Shown: piece after piece, positions 1-7,394 of the stretch
Numbering within the stretch: the stretch's first letter is position 1
How the letters are laid out: the number at the start of each line of letters is the position of its first letter
Origin: Planktotalea frisia
GTDB taxonomy: Bacteria; Pseudomonadota; Alphaproteobacteria; Rhodobacterales; Rhodobacteraceae
NCBI RefSeq assembly: GCF_001890925.1
Contig: NZ_MLCB01000159.1
Coordinates: 30,711 to 94,710 of the forward strand
Reading direction: 5' to 3'
DNA: 64,000 nt
Translations under genes and position numbers: made by a program
The notes under the pieces: generated by a model
What the model saw: only the letters and a program-made list of their open reading frames with translations
Told to the model about the DNA's origin: nothing
Databases searched by the model: none

Positions 1-1
1 T

Positions 2-433
2 CATTTCCGGCTCGCAGCAGATGAAGGCGCTCAGATCGGTTTGCCGGAGATGGACCTCGGTACGGTCCCCGCTTGGGGCGGCTCTGGCCGCCTGCCGAGG
101 GTGGCTGGCCGCGATGTTGCGCTCGATATGATCCTTCGGGGACGAAAAATTTCCGGAGAAGAAGCCCTGAAGTTTGGGTTGGTCATGGAAACGTGCCCGG
201 TCACCGAGATCAAGGCACGGGCACAGGCTCTAGGAGAGGAACTTGCAAAGCAGCCGCGTCTTGCTGTGAAAGGCGTGCTCGACACCATCGTTGGCTTTGA
301 GGCGAAAAGCTTGCGGCAGTCAATTCTTGATGAACGGGCAGCGGTGCTGCTCACGGGTAACACAGCAGATTCCCAAGAGGGCATGCTGGCGTTTCTCGAA
401 AAACGGGAGCCTGTCTTTAACAAGGATGACTGA
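2..433 (+). CDS. Enoyl-CoA hydratase/isomerase, 5'-truncated by the window edge
   Basis: Crotonase-fold protein, about 143 residues visible against a usual 250-260, so the N-terminal part with the first oxyanion-hole strand lies upstream. The frame is open from base 2. The visible part has the conserved GLPEMDLGTVPAWGG stretch (the LPE segment carries the catalytic-glutamate region of the family), then SGRLPRVAGR and the ISGEEALKFGLV segment. Such enzymes hydrate or isomerise enoyl-CoA thioesters in fatty or aromatic acid breakdown; the substrate cannot be told from this fragment. It ends in TGA and is followed by a non-coding stretch before the mobile block. Confidence 0.85.
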   Translation, partial: HFRLAADEGAQIGLPEMDLGTVPAWGGSGRLPRVAGRDVALDMILRGRKISGEEALKFGLVMETCPVTEIKARAQALGEELAKQPRLAVKGVLDTIVGFEAKSLRQSILDERAAVLLTGNTADSQEGMLAFLEKREPVFNKDD

Positions 434-753
434 CTTGCCTGCGTCTCGCCCATTCACGCGCTATGCGGCGAAAGTGTTGTTTGGATGAGGCCGTCAAAAC
501 CGGCCGGCAACGACCGCTTCTGCGACTTGGGCTGCGTTGCAGCGTAGAGCTCACTGCATATGCAAAGTAATGCTGCGTGAGCAGTAGCTGCGCGTGCACA
601 AGTCCGGAAAGTCCCGCGTTGTGTCAGTTCAGGAAGAGCGCAGCGAATATCCGGTTTTTCTCGTTCGCAAAAGGCTTCAGCTTTCGAAGCCGATTGCGTG
701 GCTATTTCTCGCACAAATGGTCAGTGTAAAAATCGCGCGTGTAACTGATTGCT
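434..753. other. Non-coding stretch between the enoyl-CoA hydratase gene and the mobile block
   Basis: About 320 bases with no convincing gene on either strand; the short open frames here have no recognisable protein signal. The only structure I see is a hairpin at 669-691 that fits a terminator for the minus-strand genes to its right. This may hold the left junction of the inserted mobilization block, but I found no direct repeat by eye that matches the other side (4330-4472). Confidence 0.5.
669..691 (-). terminator. Intrinsic terminator-like hairpin downstream of the antitoxin gene
   Basis: Read on the minus strand, GGCTTC and GAAGCC form a six-base stem around a seven-base loop, followed directly by TTTT. 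It lies about 60 bases past the antitoxin stop codon and would end the minus-strand mobilization and toxin-antitoxin transcript. Confidence 0.5.
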
Positions 754-1062
754 TTAGGTCAACAAAAAGGACACGCCTTCGCGCTTTTTCAACCGTGACA
801 CCATCGCCAGCAGATTGTCCGCGCGCGGGTTGCCTTTGGCGCTAAGCATCCGCATCAGGCTCTTGGGATCCTTGTCCATATCTCGCGCCAAGGCCTGGAA
901 CCCAACCGTGGCGTTAACGTAGTCGCGCAGCAGCACCTTGCCGGTCTCCAGATCGTCGCTGAGCATCGCTTCAATGGCTTCGCGGAACAGGCCCGCGCGG
1001 AATTCAGGATCGCGCTCAGCGCGTGCTTTGATCGTGTCTTTGAAGTCTTTCGTCAGTGGCAT
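754..1062 (-). CDS. Antitoxin of the HigA/COG3636 DNA-binding type
   Basis: A 102-residue protein starting MPLTKDFKDTIKARAERDPEF. It matches in length and pattern the 'addiction module antidote' / DNA-binding prophage family: an N-terminal segment with EFRAGLFREAIEAML, then a helix-turn-helix region (VGFQALARDMDKDPKSLMRMLSAKGNP) near residues 50-80. Such proteins neutralise a RelE/HigB-type toxin and repress their own operon. The ATG at 1062 is one base from the toxin stop codon (1064-1066), typical of a coupled toxin-first pair. The frame is open further upstream into toxin sequence, but the internal ATG fits the family. The antitoxin looks intact although the toxin is broken. Confidence 0.85.
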   Translation of the reverse strand: MPLTKDFKDTIKARAERDPEFRAGLFREAIEAMLSDDLETGKVLLRDYVNATVGFQALARDMDKDPKSLMRMLSAKGNPRADNLLAMVSRLKKREGVSFLLT

Positions 1063-1063
1063 G

Positions 1064-1391
1064 TCAGTCGCCTTTCTCTTTGCGGGACTTGTAGTCGTCC
1101 CAATATGCTTTGGCCTGCTCGATATCTTTCGACTGGCGCTTTTTTGTGCCGCCACATAGCAGGATCACAAGCGTATCGCCGTCCTTACCAAAATAGACGC
1201 GGTATCCCGGACCAAAGGTGATGCGCCGCTCTGACACGCCTTGCCCGACTGGCTTCACGTCGCCCAGATTGCCCGTCTCGATCCGTGCGCACCCTCAATG
1301 CTGCCGCCGTATCCAGACCATTGAACCAATCTTCGAACGGCGTTTTCCCCACCTCTGTGACATAGACTACAAGCTTATTCATTGCGGCCAT
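1064..1391 (-). pseudogene. Frameshifted RelE/HigB-type toxin (COG3657-like)
   Basis: The N-terminal part ([32 protein letters not shown]) and the C-terminal part ([32 protein letters not shown], then [13 protein letters not shown]) of one phage Gp49-like/HigB toxin lie in two different frames. The switch is near 1285-1295, where a few residues expected between RVRT and RIETGN are missing, so a small deletion not divisible by three is the likely cause. Neither half alone would be an active mRNA interferase. It sits directly upstream of the antitoxin. I infer loss of toxin function; a sequencing error is the alternative. Confidence 0.75.
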
Positions 1392-1433
1392 TGGTGACAC
1401 ATACGTTACCATTTTTCAATCAATTTTGCCCCC

Positions 1434-2993
1434 TCAATGCGTCATCCCCCGGTCCATCTCGACCTCACGCTCTTCTAACTCCGTCTCAACTTCTCTTCGG
1501 CGGCTTTCACTAATTTCAAGCTGGTCTCGAGTTGCGTGCGCAGCCTCCCGTAGCTCTGCCCCTCGCTCAACAAGCCGTTCAACGCAGCTACGGACGCCGT
1601 TTGCGATTGAATGAGCGCTGACACGCAGGCGGCCAATCCATCCATCTGACTCTGCATCCTCGTCGTCGAGCGTGCCTCTAACCCGCTCAATTCCTTTGCT
1701 GAGACCTCGCAGGCCGTCACCAACCGCTCGACGCAGGCGAGCAAGTCGCGTTCCAAGGCTGTCAGGGGTGTCGTCATCTAATCCTCGGCGATCTTGATGC
1801 AGGTCACTGACCTGCCGCCCAGCGTGCAGGTCCTCAGCCGCGTCTTGGTCGGGTCCAGCACCAGTCATGTCCCGTCTTCCCTGTCGATCCGTGTCAGGCC
1901 CAGTTCCGTCAGTTCCGAGCGCGTCAGCTGGACCGTCCAAAGCCAGCTCGCGACCATCATCAAGGCGATCCCCGTCACGATGATCCCCGTGATGATCCAA
2001 GGTGAGAACGTCATCCAATTCTTGATCAGTTCGATCCGTTCCTTGAACAAGTTCCTGTTGTGAAACAGAAAGTGCGCCGTATCGTTCTTCATTGTAGTCT
2101 GCGCGTCGTCCAACATGGTCTGCGAGGTCTGCACGAAGGCGCTCATGTGAGAGGCCATCAAGTCTTCTTGTTCGGTTTGCATCTGCGCCAGTTTCATACT
2201 CAACCGCGATTTCTGCGTGTCGGATTGGGGACCAGTTTTCATGAGTGAGAACGCCTTCAAGTTTGAACGGTTTTGAGAATTCAGAATCGCGGACACTGAT
2301 TGATTTTGCCGCTTGGCGCGTGACCTCGAAGCCTGTGTCCTCGAAGAAGGCGACCATGGATGCGCGGTCGGTGATCAGGCCCACTTCAATCTGGTCATAA
2401 AGCGCAGAAACGATGACCTTACGGGCTTCGGCGCGGTCGGCACTCTCGCGCACCAGTTTGAAGTCTCGGGCAAGGTCAGGTTCCATTGGGTCGGCCCAAC
2501 CATGGGACTTGTTCAATACGTCGCGCAATGTGCTGAACGCGGCTTCATGCCCCGGCGGTGCGATGTTCAACGCCCTACCCGTCGCCAGCTCCAATCGCGG
2601 CGTGCAGAAATGCAGCTCAACATTGCCTTCGTGCATATGACGCACCCACAGGCAGTCGTATTGATCCGCCTCAAGCCCCGCAAAGGCCAGAGCCTCAAAT
2701 AGCTCAATGGCCTCTTGCTGGGCGTCCTCGCTGGGCTGGTCGCTGTCCGCGAAGCTGATCACGCCAGCGGTGTAGCTCCGCTTGTTCGCGCTTGCGTCGA
2801 TCAAATCCCGCGTCCGGTCGGGATTGCCGTGCAGCACTTCGGGCAGTGGGTCGCGGATTTTGATCTGCGGCTGGCCGTAATCATCGCGGATCAAATTGCG
2901 GTTTTCGTCGTAGGCCAAAACCTCACGGGCTGTCAGGTAGTCAACAGGGGCCGCGCCGCCACCCGTGCCAGACGAAAAGAACGAGATGATCAT
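1434..2993 (-). CDS. mobA: Mobilization relaxase, ColE1 MbeA (MOB-P5, HEN-type) like
   Basis: A 519-residue relaxase that would nick oriT and lead the DNA strand during plasmid mobilization. Tyr19 (in PVDYLT) is placed like the catalytic tyrosine I recall for ColE1 MbeA. Residues 119-129 (HMHEGNVELHF) match the H-x6-E-x-N motif of the HEN relaxases, with His128 where Asn is usual, followed by TPRLELATGRALN. The first 270 residues look like a folded nuclease. From about residue 300 the protein becomes a low-complexity Asp/Arg/Gly/His stretch, as expected where another gene is encoded in a second frame. ATGA overlap with mobC upstream. The last 60 residues are charged and coiled-coil-like. Confidence 0.85.
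   Translation of the reverse strand: MIISFFSSGTGGGAAPVDYLTAREVLAYDENRNLIRDDYGQPQIKIRDPLPEVLHGNPDRTRDLIDASANKRSYTAGVISFADSDQPSEDAQQEAIELFEALAFAGLEADQYDCLWVRHMHEGNVELHFCTPRLELATGRALNIAPPGHEAAFSTLRDVLNKSHGWADPMEPDLARDFKLVRESADRAEARKVIVSALYDQIEVGLITDRASMVAFFEDTGFEVTRQAAKSISVRDSEFSKPFKLEGVLTHENWSPIRHAEIAVEYETGADANRTRRLDGLSHERLRADLADHVGRRADYNEERYGALSVSQQELVQGTDRTDQELDDVLTLDHHGDHRDGDRLDDGRELALDGPADALGTDGTGPDTDRQGRRDMTGAGPDQDAAEDLHAGRQVSDLHQDRRGLDDDTPDSLGTRLARLRRAVGDGLRGLSKGIERVRGTLDDEDAESDGWIGRLRVSAHSIANGVRSCVERLVERGAELREAAHATRDQLEISESRRREVETELEEREVEMDRGMTH
1475..1777 (-). CDS. MobD/MbeD-like small protein nested in the relaxase gene
   Basis: A 100-residue ORF wholly inside the relaxase gene in the +1 frame. 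It starts at an ATG preceded by GAGG five bases upstream, a good ribosome site. The product (starting MTTPLTALERDLLACVERL) is an amphipathic, leucine/alanine-rich protein with heptad-like spacing that recalls MbeD of ColE1, also short, coiled-coil and nested in the relaxase gene. MbeD-type proteins help entry exclusion or relaxosome function. The relaxase frame over the same DNA is charged and low in complexity. I infer this from gene position, length and pattern; no database match was made. Confidence 0.65.
   Translation of the reverse strand: MTTPLTALERDLLACVERLVTACEVSAKELSGLEARSTTRMQSQMDGLAACVSALIQSQTASVAALNGLLSEGQSYGRLRTQLETSLKLVKAAEEKLRRS
1865..2242 (-). CDS. MobB/MbeB-like membrane protein nested in the relaxase gene
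   Basis: ORF inside the relaxase gene in the same +1 frame as the nested gene at 1475-1777. From the ATG at 2242 it encodes about 125 residues; a GTG at 2296 would give 143. The N-terminal half is helical and rich in Met, Gln and Ser (MKLAQMQTEQEDLMASHMSA), likely coiled coil. A clear membrane helix follows (SPWIITGIIVTGIALMMVAS), flanked by Trp, then a short charged tail. A coiled coil plus one membrane span is the layout of MbeB/MobB proteins that hold the relaxase at the membrane. Such a hydrophobic helix is unlikely as a chance product of a second frame. Product assignment is inferred. Confidence 0.65.
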   Translation of the reverse strand: MKTGPQSDTQKSRLSMKLAQMQTEQEDLMASHMSAFVQTSQTMLDDAQTTMKNDTAHFLFHNRNLFKERIELIKNWMTFSPWIITGIIVTGIALMMVASWLWTVQLTRSELTELGLTRIDREDGT

Positions 2994-3460
2994 TGCGGGC
3001 CATCGCTGTGCTGGCCAATGATCTGCGCAAGCTGGCGCTCAATCACGACAAGGCGCACGCTGACCTTGAGGGCTTCGATGTGGCTTGCGCGACCAGATTT
3101 GACGGCCCCGTTTATCCATCGCGCCAGTTGGTTGAGGTTGCCGCGAACGCGGGCAACGGCCAACGTCAGCGACGGGTCAACACGCGGCACGGGCTTGCGC
3201 CGCCGCGCTTGGACCAGTCCCAAAGCCTCACGCATTAGCGTGGCATTGGGCAGTCCAGCGGCGTCCGCCTTGGCGACGAGCGCAGCCTTCTCCGCAACGG
3301 TGCATCGAAAGATCACAGTCTCGGAAAGGCCCTCCTTGACGTGCTCCTCGCGCGTCTGGTTGGGGTTTGAAGGGGAGGCATGCCGCCCCTCACAAGTCCC
3401 GCCGATGTAATCGGTGGGTAACCTTGCTGTTTGCTCTGTCGTCGGGTCGGGTGCGGTCAT
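2990..3460 (-). CDS. mobC: MobC-type relaxosome accessory protein
   Basis: A 156-residue protein starting MTAPDPTTEQTARLP. After a disordered N-terminus comes the MobC pattern: KEGLSETVIFRCTVAEKAAL, then ADAAGLPNATLMREALGLV (ribbon-helix-helix-like) and a C-terminal RVRGNLNQLARWINGAVKSG, which is the bacterial mobilization (MobC) signature. MobC binds near oriT and helps the relaxase open the strand. It overlaps both neighbours by ATGA: its ATG with the stop of the upstream winged-helix gene and its stop with the relaxase ATG, so the three genes are probably translationally coupled. Confidence 0.85.
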   Translation of the reverse strand: MTAPDPTTEQTARLPTDYIGGTCEGRHASPSNPNQTREEHVKEGLSETVIFRCTVAEKAALVAKADAAGLPNATLMREALGLVQARRRKPVPRVDPSLTLAVARVRGNLNQLARWINGAVKSGRASHIEALKVSVRLVVIERQLAQIIGQHSDGPQ

Positions 3461-4329
3461 GTTCTGAGGCCAGCGGCTTGAATTTGCGCCTGTGTCACCA
3501 GCTTTGCGGCAAGCAATGCCGTCACCTGCGGGGCCGTGATGTGCTTGCACATCGGGCTTTTGTCACTGATCCAGAAGGCCAGCCGCGCATGGTGATCTGC
3601 GCTTGCAGCTCGCGCTTCCTCTCGCTTGGCGTGGATGTCCTCTATGTATCCTTGCCAGCGCCGTGACTGAAACCAGTTGTCGGAAAAGCAGACCTTGGAG
3701 CGGGTAAACCCTGCGCTGTCGGTGGCGTAGGCTTCGACCGCCTGAAGCAAGTCCCCCGGCGCGAACCCTTCCTTCATGGCCTCTTCGATTTGGGCAAGGC
3801 AAGCCACTTTGCCACGTAATCGGTCGGGCGGATACGCCGCTAAAACCTTCTCAACCTCCCCCGCCTCGCGCTTGCGCGAAGGAGGTTCTTTTGTAGGTTC
3901 AATGGTAAGGTTCGTGTCTCGTTTTGAGACTACCCCCGTCTCACCCTTGAGACTTTTCCCCGGCATTTTTGAGACGTTTCCCCCCGTCTCATTTTGAGAC
4001 GTTTCCCCATTGGAGTCACTCGCGCCACCCTTCGGGCAGGCGCTTGGACCAAGCGTGATATCGAGGTGCAGTTCATACTGGTTGGAGCCGCGCCCGCCGT
4101 CGCCATCCCCACGGGCATGACGCGTGACAAGGCCGCATTCCTCCAAGGTTGTCATGTGTCGAAACAGGGTCGCGCGGCCCATCTCGCACTCGTCCGCCAA
4201 CCGCTGTGCGCTTGGATTGCACTGGCCAGTTTCTTTGTTGTGAAAGTCCGCCAGTTGGATAAGCACAATCTTGGCGGCTGGTTTAAGGCCTTTGACGTTC
4301 GCGGCCCAGATCAATGCCATCCCGCTCAT
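3457..4329 (-). CDS. Winged-helix replication-type protein with repeats inside its gene
   Basis: A 290-residue protein. Residues 1-70 (ALIWAANVKGLKPAAKIVLI, NPSAQRLADECEMGRATLFR) form a winged helix of the HTH_36 kind found in phage and plasmid replication initiators. Residues 100-150 are a Gly/Glu/Thr/Ser-rich linker coded by iteron-like DNA repeats. The C-terminal 130 residues are helical, with no motif I can name. This layout (DNA-binding head, repeats in the middle of the gene, C-terminal recruiting part) resembles phage lambda O. First gene of the mob operon, ending in ATGA overlap with mobC. ATG at 4329 is given; ATG at 4320 is equally possible. The replication role is inferred. Confidence 0.65.
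   Translation of the reverse strand: MSGMALIWAANVKGLKPAAKIVLIQLADFHNKETGQCNPSAQRLADECEMGRATLFRHMTTLEECGLVTRHARGDGDGGRGSNQYELHLDITLGPSACPKGGASDSNGETSQNETGGNVSKMPGKSLKGETGVVSKRDTNLTIEPTKEPPSRKREAGEVEKVLAAYPPDRLRGKVACLAQIEEAMKEGFAPGDLLQAVEAYATDSAGFTRSKVCFSDNWFQSRRWQGYIEDIHAKREEARAASADHHARLAFWISDKSPMCKHITAPQVTALLAAKLVTQAQIQAAGLRT
3916..4007. repeat. Four iteron-like repeats inside the replication-type gene
   Basis: The core TTTTGAGACGTTTCCCC occurs four times in imperfect form, with GAGAC at 3926, 3949, 3971 and 3996, that is 22-25 bases apart or about two helical turns. Three of the four are preceded by GTCTC, giving palindromes GTCTC-N5/6-GAGAC at 3916-3930, 3938-3953 and 3986-4000. Regular spacing on one face of the helix fits an initiator-binding array. 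Confidence 0.7.
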
Positions 4330-4472
4330 GGCTTAGAACCACAAACCGTTTGCGAAAAAAGGTTCGTCATGTGCCAAATTATCGTAATAAAATCAAAGGC
4401 CGCGTTTTTGCAGTTCGTCAGCCTAACTTGTTGCTTTCGTGATTTTGTGCTCTGCCTGCCGGGCCTACCAGA

Positions 4473-4868
4473 TTACTCGCAAATATTCTCTTTGATAAAA
4501 CAGTTCGAGCCGATGCAACCGTCCCAGCCTGCGTCTTTTGCTGCCTGAGATTTTTCGCCAAATGTAGAACCGATCAATTTGACCGATTTGATCTTTTCAA
4601 ACTTAAAGATGCGTTTAGCCTCAAAATCACGCCCTTTGGTGCAACCTCGAAATTGCCAGCCATGCATATAAAGACTGCCATTGTTGCCGATTGCGACCTG
4701 GTGCACGTCGATAAGGCGCGGCTCGCAACCTTTTGAGGCATCTTTGTCGTAAACCATTTCGATGGTGCGATTGTTTGTTGCCGCCTCGCAAAGCTCAGCT
4801 TCGAACTGGCTTTGTGCTTGCGCGGCCAAGGGGATCGTCGCCAAAAACATCAACAGCTTACTCTTCAT
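4473..4868 (-). CDS. Secreted small protein with a WYL-like domain
   Basis: A 131-residue protein with a Sec signal peptide ([20 protein letters not shown]). The mature part reads [20 protein letters not shown], then [20 protein letters not shown] and [20 protein letters not shown], which follows the WYL fold: a Tyr strand, an Arg-x-Ile strand, a Leu-Tyr-x-x-Gly-Trp strand, then Arg-Phe and Arg-Ile. WYL domains normally sit in cytoplasmic regulators where they sense ligands; a secreted single-domain form is unusual. Six cysteines in the mature part could form disulfides in the periplasm. The ATG at 4868 overlaps the rlmE stop by about 11 bases, so it may be co-transcribed with rlmE. Confidence 0.65.
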   Translation of the reverse strand: MKSKLLMFLATIPLAAQAQSQFEAELCEAATNNRTIEMVYDKDASKGCEPRLIDVHQVAIGNNGSLYMHGWQFRGCTKGRDFEAKRIFKFEKIKSVKLIGSTFGEKSQAAKDAGWDGCIGSNCFIKENICE

Positions 4869-5592
4869 CACTGCCACGCCCTTTAAATCCTGTTGCAACA
4901 ACAAACTTCTCAGAACTGTCAGAGCGCGAACTTGGCGGTTTCATATGCGCAACTTTGGTGAAGTTTTGCTTGAGAACTTTCTGCAATTCCCCTTCTGCAC
5001 CACCGGCAAGGACTTTCGCAACAAAGGTGCCACCTTCGGCCAGAACATCAAATGCGAAATACGCGGCCGCTTCGCAAAGATGCATGATGCGCAAGTGATC
5101 TGTTTGCTTATGACCTGATGAAGACGCTGCCATGTCGGACATGACCACATCCGCCTGCCCACCAAGCCAGCCTTTGACCAAATCATCCGCGCCTTCGTCG
5201 AGAAAATCGAGGACATGGAATTCGGCGCCAGCCATTGTTTCAACCTCTTGGATATCAATTCCAAGGATCGTGCCTTGCGCTTTGCCGCGACGATCGCCGA
5301 GTGCGTTGATCCGTGGCACGGCCACTTGGCACCAACCACCTGGCGCACAGCCAAGGTCCACGACACGCGCACCGGGCACCAGAAAGCGATATTTGTCGTC
5401 CACTTCCATGATCTTGAACGCTGCGCGGCCACGGTAGCCTTCTGCTTTGGCGCGTTTGACGTATGGATCGTTGAGCTGGCGCTGTAGCCAAAGCGTGGAG
5501 GACATGCGCCGTCCGCGCGCGCTTTTGACTTTGACGGTCAAATCGCGTTGGCCTCGGCCGGAATTGTTTTTGCCCGTTGGGGTCTTCGCCAT
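4858..5592 (-). CDS. rlmE: 23S rRNA 2'-O-ribose methyltransferase RlmE (FtsJ/RrmJ)
   Basis: A 244-residue SAM-dependent methyltransferase that methylates U2552 (E. coli numbering) of 23S rRNA in the large subunit. Seen: a basic N-terminus ([20 protein letters not shown]), the K-containing [19 protein letters not shown] motif [26 protein letters not shown] with the catalytic Asp, and [17 protein letters not shown] with the catalytic Lys. This covers the K-D-K-E tetrad of the family. The ATG at 5592 is chosen because homologues begin MAKxPxGKN; the open frame upstream has no family match. Probably in one transcript with the secreted gene downstream. Confidence 0.93.
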   Translation of the reverse strand: MAKTPTGKNNSGRGQRDLTVKVKSARGRRMSSTLWLQRQLNDPYVKRAKAEGYRGRAAFKIMEVDDKYRFLVPGARVVDLGCAPGGWCQVAVPRINALGDRRGKAQGTILGIDIQEVETMAGAEFHVLDFLDEGADDLVKGWLGGQADVVMSDMAASSSGHKQTDHLRIMHLCEAAAYFAFDVLAEGGTFVAKVLAGGAEGELQKVLKQNFTKVAHMKPPSSRSDSSEKFVVATGFKGRGSDEE

Positions 5593-5630
5593 GATCTCTA
5601 CTCTTTCAAACGTCTGACTGACGCGGGATT

Positions 5631-5650
5631 CGATTTTTCTAGAAAAATCG
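5631..5650. repeat. 20-bp perfect palindrome, copy 1
   Basis: CGATTTTTCTAGAAAAATCG, just past the end of the Ppx/GppA gene (stop at 5658) and before rlmE. An identical 20-mer lies at 9714-9733. Its position after a gene end suggests a terminator or transcript end, although the stem is AT-rich. Confidence 0.7.
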
Positions 5651-5657
5651 CGCCCCC

Positions 5658-6794
5658 TTAATACACGCCGTCTTCCAAAACACCATCCGCGCTCATTTGC
5701 GCATAGAGCAAACCTTCGCGCAGCCCCCTGTCTGCAACAGAGAGTTGATCGGTTGGCCAACACCGCAAAAGCGCTTGCAAGATTGCAGCCCCCGACATGA
5801 TCAGCGCCTGACGGTCTTGTCCGATCCTTGGATCACGGCGCCGTCCTGTTGGGCCAAGCTTGAGATACATGCGGATCACCTTGTCGATTTCATCCGAACT
5901 CATGCGAAGCCCATCAACCTTATTGCGGTCATAGCGTTTTAGCCCAAGATGTGAGGCTGCGACAGTTGTCACTGTGCCGGACGTTCCAACGATCTGAAAA
6001 CCAGCCCTTGTTTGCTCGTCTTTGTAGGGCGCAAACTCAGACAAATGCTCTTCGAAATACCAACTCATAAGCGCGAAACGTGCAGCGTCATCCTCGACAT
6101 CATCAAAGTGATCCCGCAGGGTCGCGACACCTAAGGGGACGGAGATCCAATCAACGACCTTCGCTGCGGCATGCTTGTTGTTCGCGTTATGAAATCCCGC
6201 ATGCAACCGCATGATTGCTTTGGGTCTCTCTTGCGACGGAACAGCGCACAGATCGATCCAGACCAATTCGGTCGATCCCCCCCCGATATCGACAACAAGC
6301 AGTTGTTCGGTCTCTTTCGACACAAGCGGCGCGCATGAAATAACGGCTAAACGCGCTTCTTCTTCGGGTTTGATGATATCGAGCGTCAGCCCCGTTTCAC
6401 GCGTGATCTGGCGCATAAAACCCGCACCATTGCCGGCACGACGACAGGCTTCTGTCGCAACAAGACGCATGTGTTTGACTTTGTGACGCTTCAGTTTCTG
6501 CTGACAAATACGCAAAGCTTGAATCGTGCGCGCCATGGACGCACGGCTTAGCTTGCCTGTGCTCTCAAGACCCGCGCCAAGTTGGACGGATTTCGAAAAG
6601 CTATCTATCACATGAAACTGACTGCCCTTGGGTTGAGCAATCAGCATGCGACAACTGTTCGTACCCAAATCCAACGCAGCATAAAGCGCGTCAGAAACGG
6701 GCGGTTTGGGCGCAGGGCTCTCTACCGTCTTGGGGCCATCAAAAGGGCCATTCTTCGGGAGCGCGCCCGCACCTTTGGGACGCTTGGGCGCCAT
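5658..6794 (-). CDS. Ppx/GppA family phosphatase
   Basis: A 378-residue member of the exopolyphosphatase / guanosine pentaphosphate phosphatase family (ASKHA fold). Seen: the phosphate-1 loop [33 protein letters not shown], the second nucleotide-binding motif [15 protein letters not shown], and [15 protein letters not shown]. The first 35 residues are a Pro/Lys-rich extension. In roseobacters this gene commonly lies just upstream of rlmE, as here. It may break down polyphosphate or (p)ppGpp precursors; sequence alone does not separate the two. ATG at 6794 is chosen where the polar N-terminal extension begins; the open frame further upstream has no family similarity. Confidence 0.88.
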   Translation of the reverse strand: MAPKRPKGAGALPKNGPFDGPKTVESPAPKPPVSDALYAALDLGTNSCRMLIAQPKGSQFHVIDSFSKSVQLGAGLESTGKLSRASMARTIQALRICQQKLKRHKVKHMRLVATEACRRAGNGAGFMRQITRETGLTLDIIKPEEEARLAVISCAPLVSKETEQLLVVDIGGGSTELVWIDLCAVPSQERPKAIMRLHAGFHNANNKHAAAKVVDWISVPLGVATLRDHFDDVEDDAARFALMSWYFEEHLSEFAPYKDEQTRAGFQIVGTSGTVTTVAASHLGLKRYDRNKVDGLRMSSDEIDKVIRMYLKLGPTGRRRDPRIGQDRQALIMSGAAILQALLRCWPTDQLSVADRGLREGLLYAQMSADGVLEDGVY

Positions 6795-7058
6795 TGTACG
6801 CCCTCCGATGTATCGTGTTACCTTGAGACTACGCCCGCTTTCCAATCCTCGCAAGGGGCTTGTGCCGCGCGCTGCCTTCATAAACTCCATGAATATTTTG
6901 AGCACGCTCAGCTCTTGTGAGAGATGCTGCATCGCGGCTAGGTTCATGCTGGCGCTAAGCGTCGCTGTGGTGCGACGTTTTGTCGATAACAAACCCCGAA
7001 GCGGCTCGATGGTGCAGTACGAGGGGACAACAATGCGAAGCTCCATAAGGAATCAGCG

Positions 7059-7355
7059 ATGCCAGATGTAACAGTGGTCTATTGGCGCGATATCCCCGCT
7101 CAGGTGATTGTCGGAAAAGGGCGTCGTGGCTCGAAACGTCAGCTCGAAGAGCGCTTTGAGCAAGCGATTGATCGCGCAGCCATGAAGGTGAACGCCAAAG
7201 ACGCGGATGCCTATTTGGCAGAGTGGCGCAAGGCTGCGCCCTACCCGATGGAGGGTGAACCCGACGCAATCGTTGAAGCCGAAGCGCTTCGCATTGAAGC
7301 GGAATATAACAACGAGCGTTTGAAAGCGCTGATTGCAAAGGATGGCTGGGCGTAA
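7059..7355 (+). CDS. Small 'virulence factor' domain protein (PF13769-like)
   Basis: A 98-residue protein: MPDVTVVYWRDIPAQVIVGK, then RRGSKRQLEERFEQAIDRAA and MEGEPDAIVEAEALRIEAEY. I recognise the pattern as the short conserved domain named 'virulence factor' in databases. The name carries no known biochemistry. It precedes a MetF-like reductase (40 bases downstream) and the pterin methyltransferase in the same direction, so a link with one-carbon or methionine metabolism is likelier than one with virulence. AAGGA lies upstream of the ATG. Divergent from the Ppx/GppA gene across a 264-base gap in which I see no other gene. Confidence 0.75.
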   Translation: MPDVTVVYWRDIPAQVIVGKGRRGSKRQLEERFEQAIDRAAMKVNAKDADAYLAEWRKAAPYPMEGEPDAIVEAEALRIEAEYNNERLKALIAKDGWA

Positions 7356-7394
7356 GCGCTCGGCATCGTTTTGATGGGTTTGGGAGACACGATC

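Noticed and set aside
594..845. 83-codon plus-strand frame upstream of the mobile block
   Set aside because: No family signal, and it runs antisense into the antitoxin gene.
3916..4007. CRISPR-like repeats
   Set aside because: Repeats are only about 17 bases with 5-8-base spacers and lie in a coding frame; no cas genes. They fit iterons better.
6795..7058. Possible SAM or cobalamin riboswitch before the methyl-folate operon
   Set aside because: I looked for SAM-II, SAH and cobalamin-box patterns and saw none.
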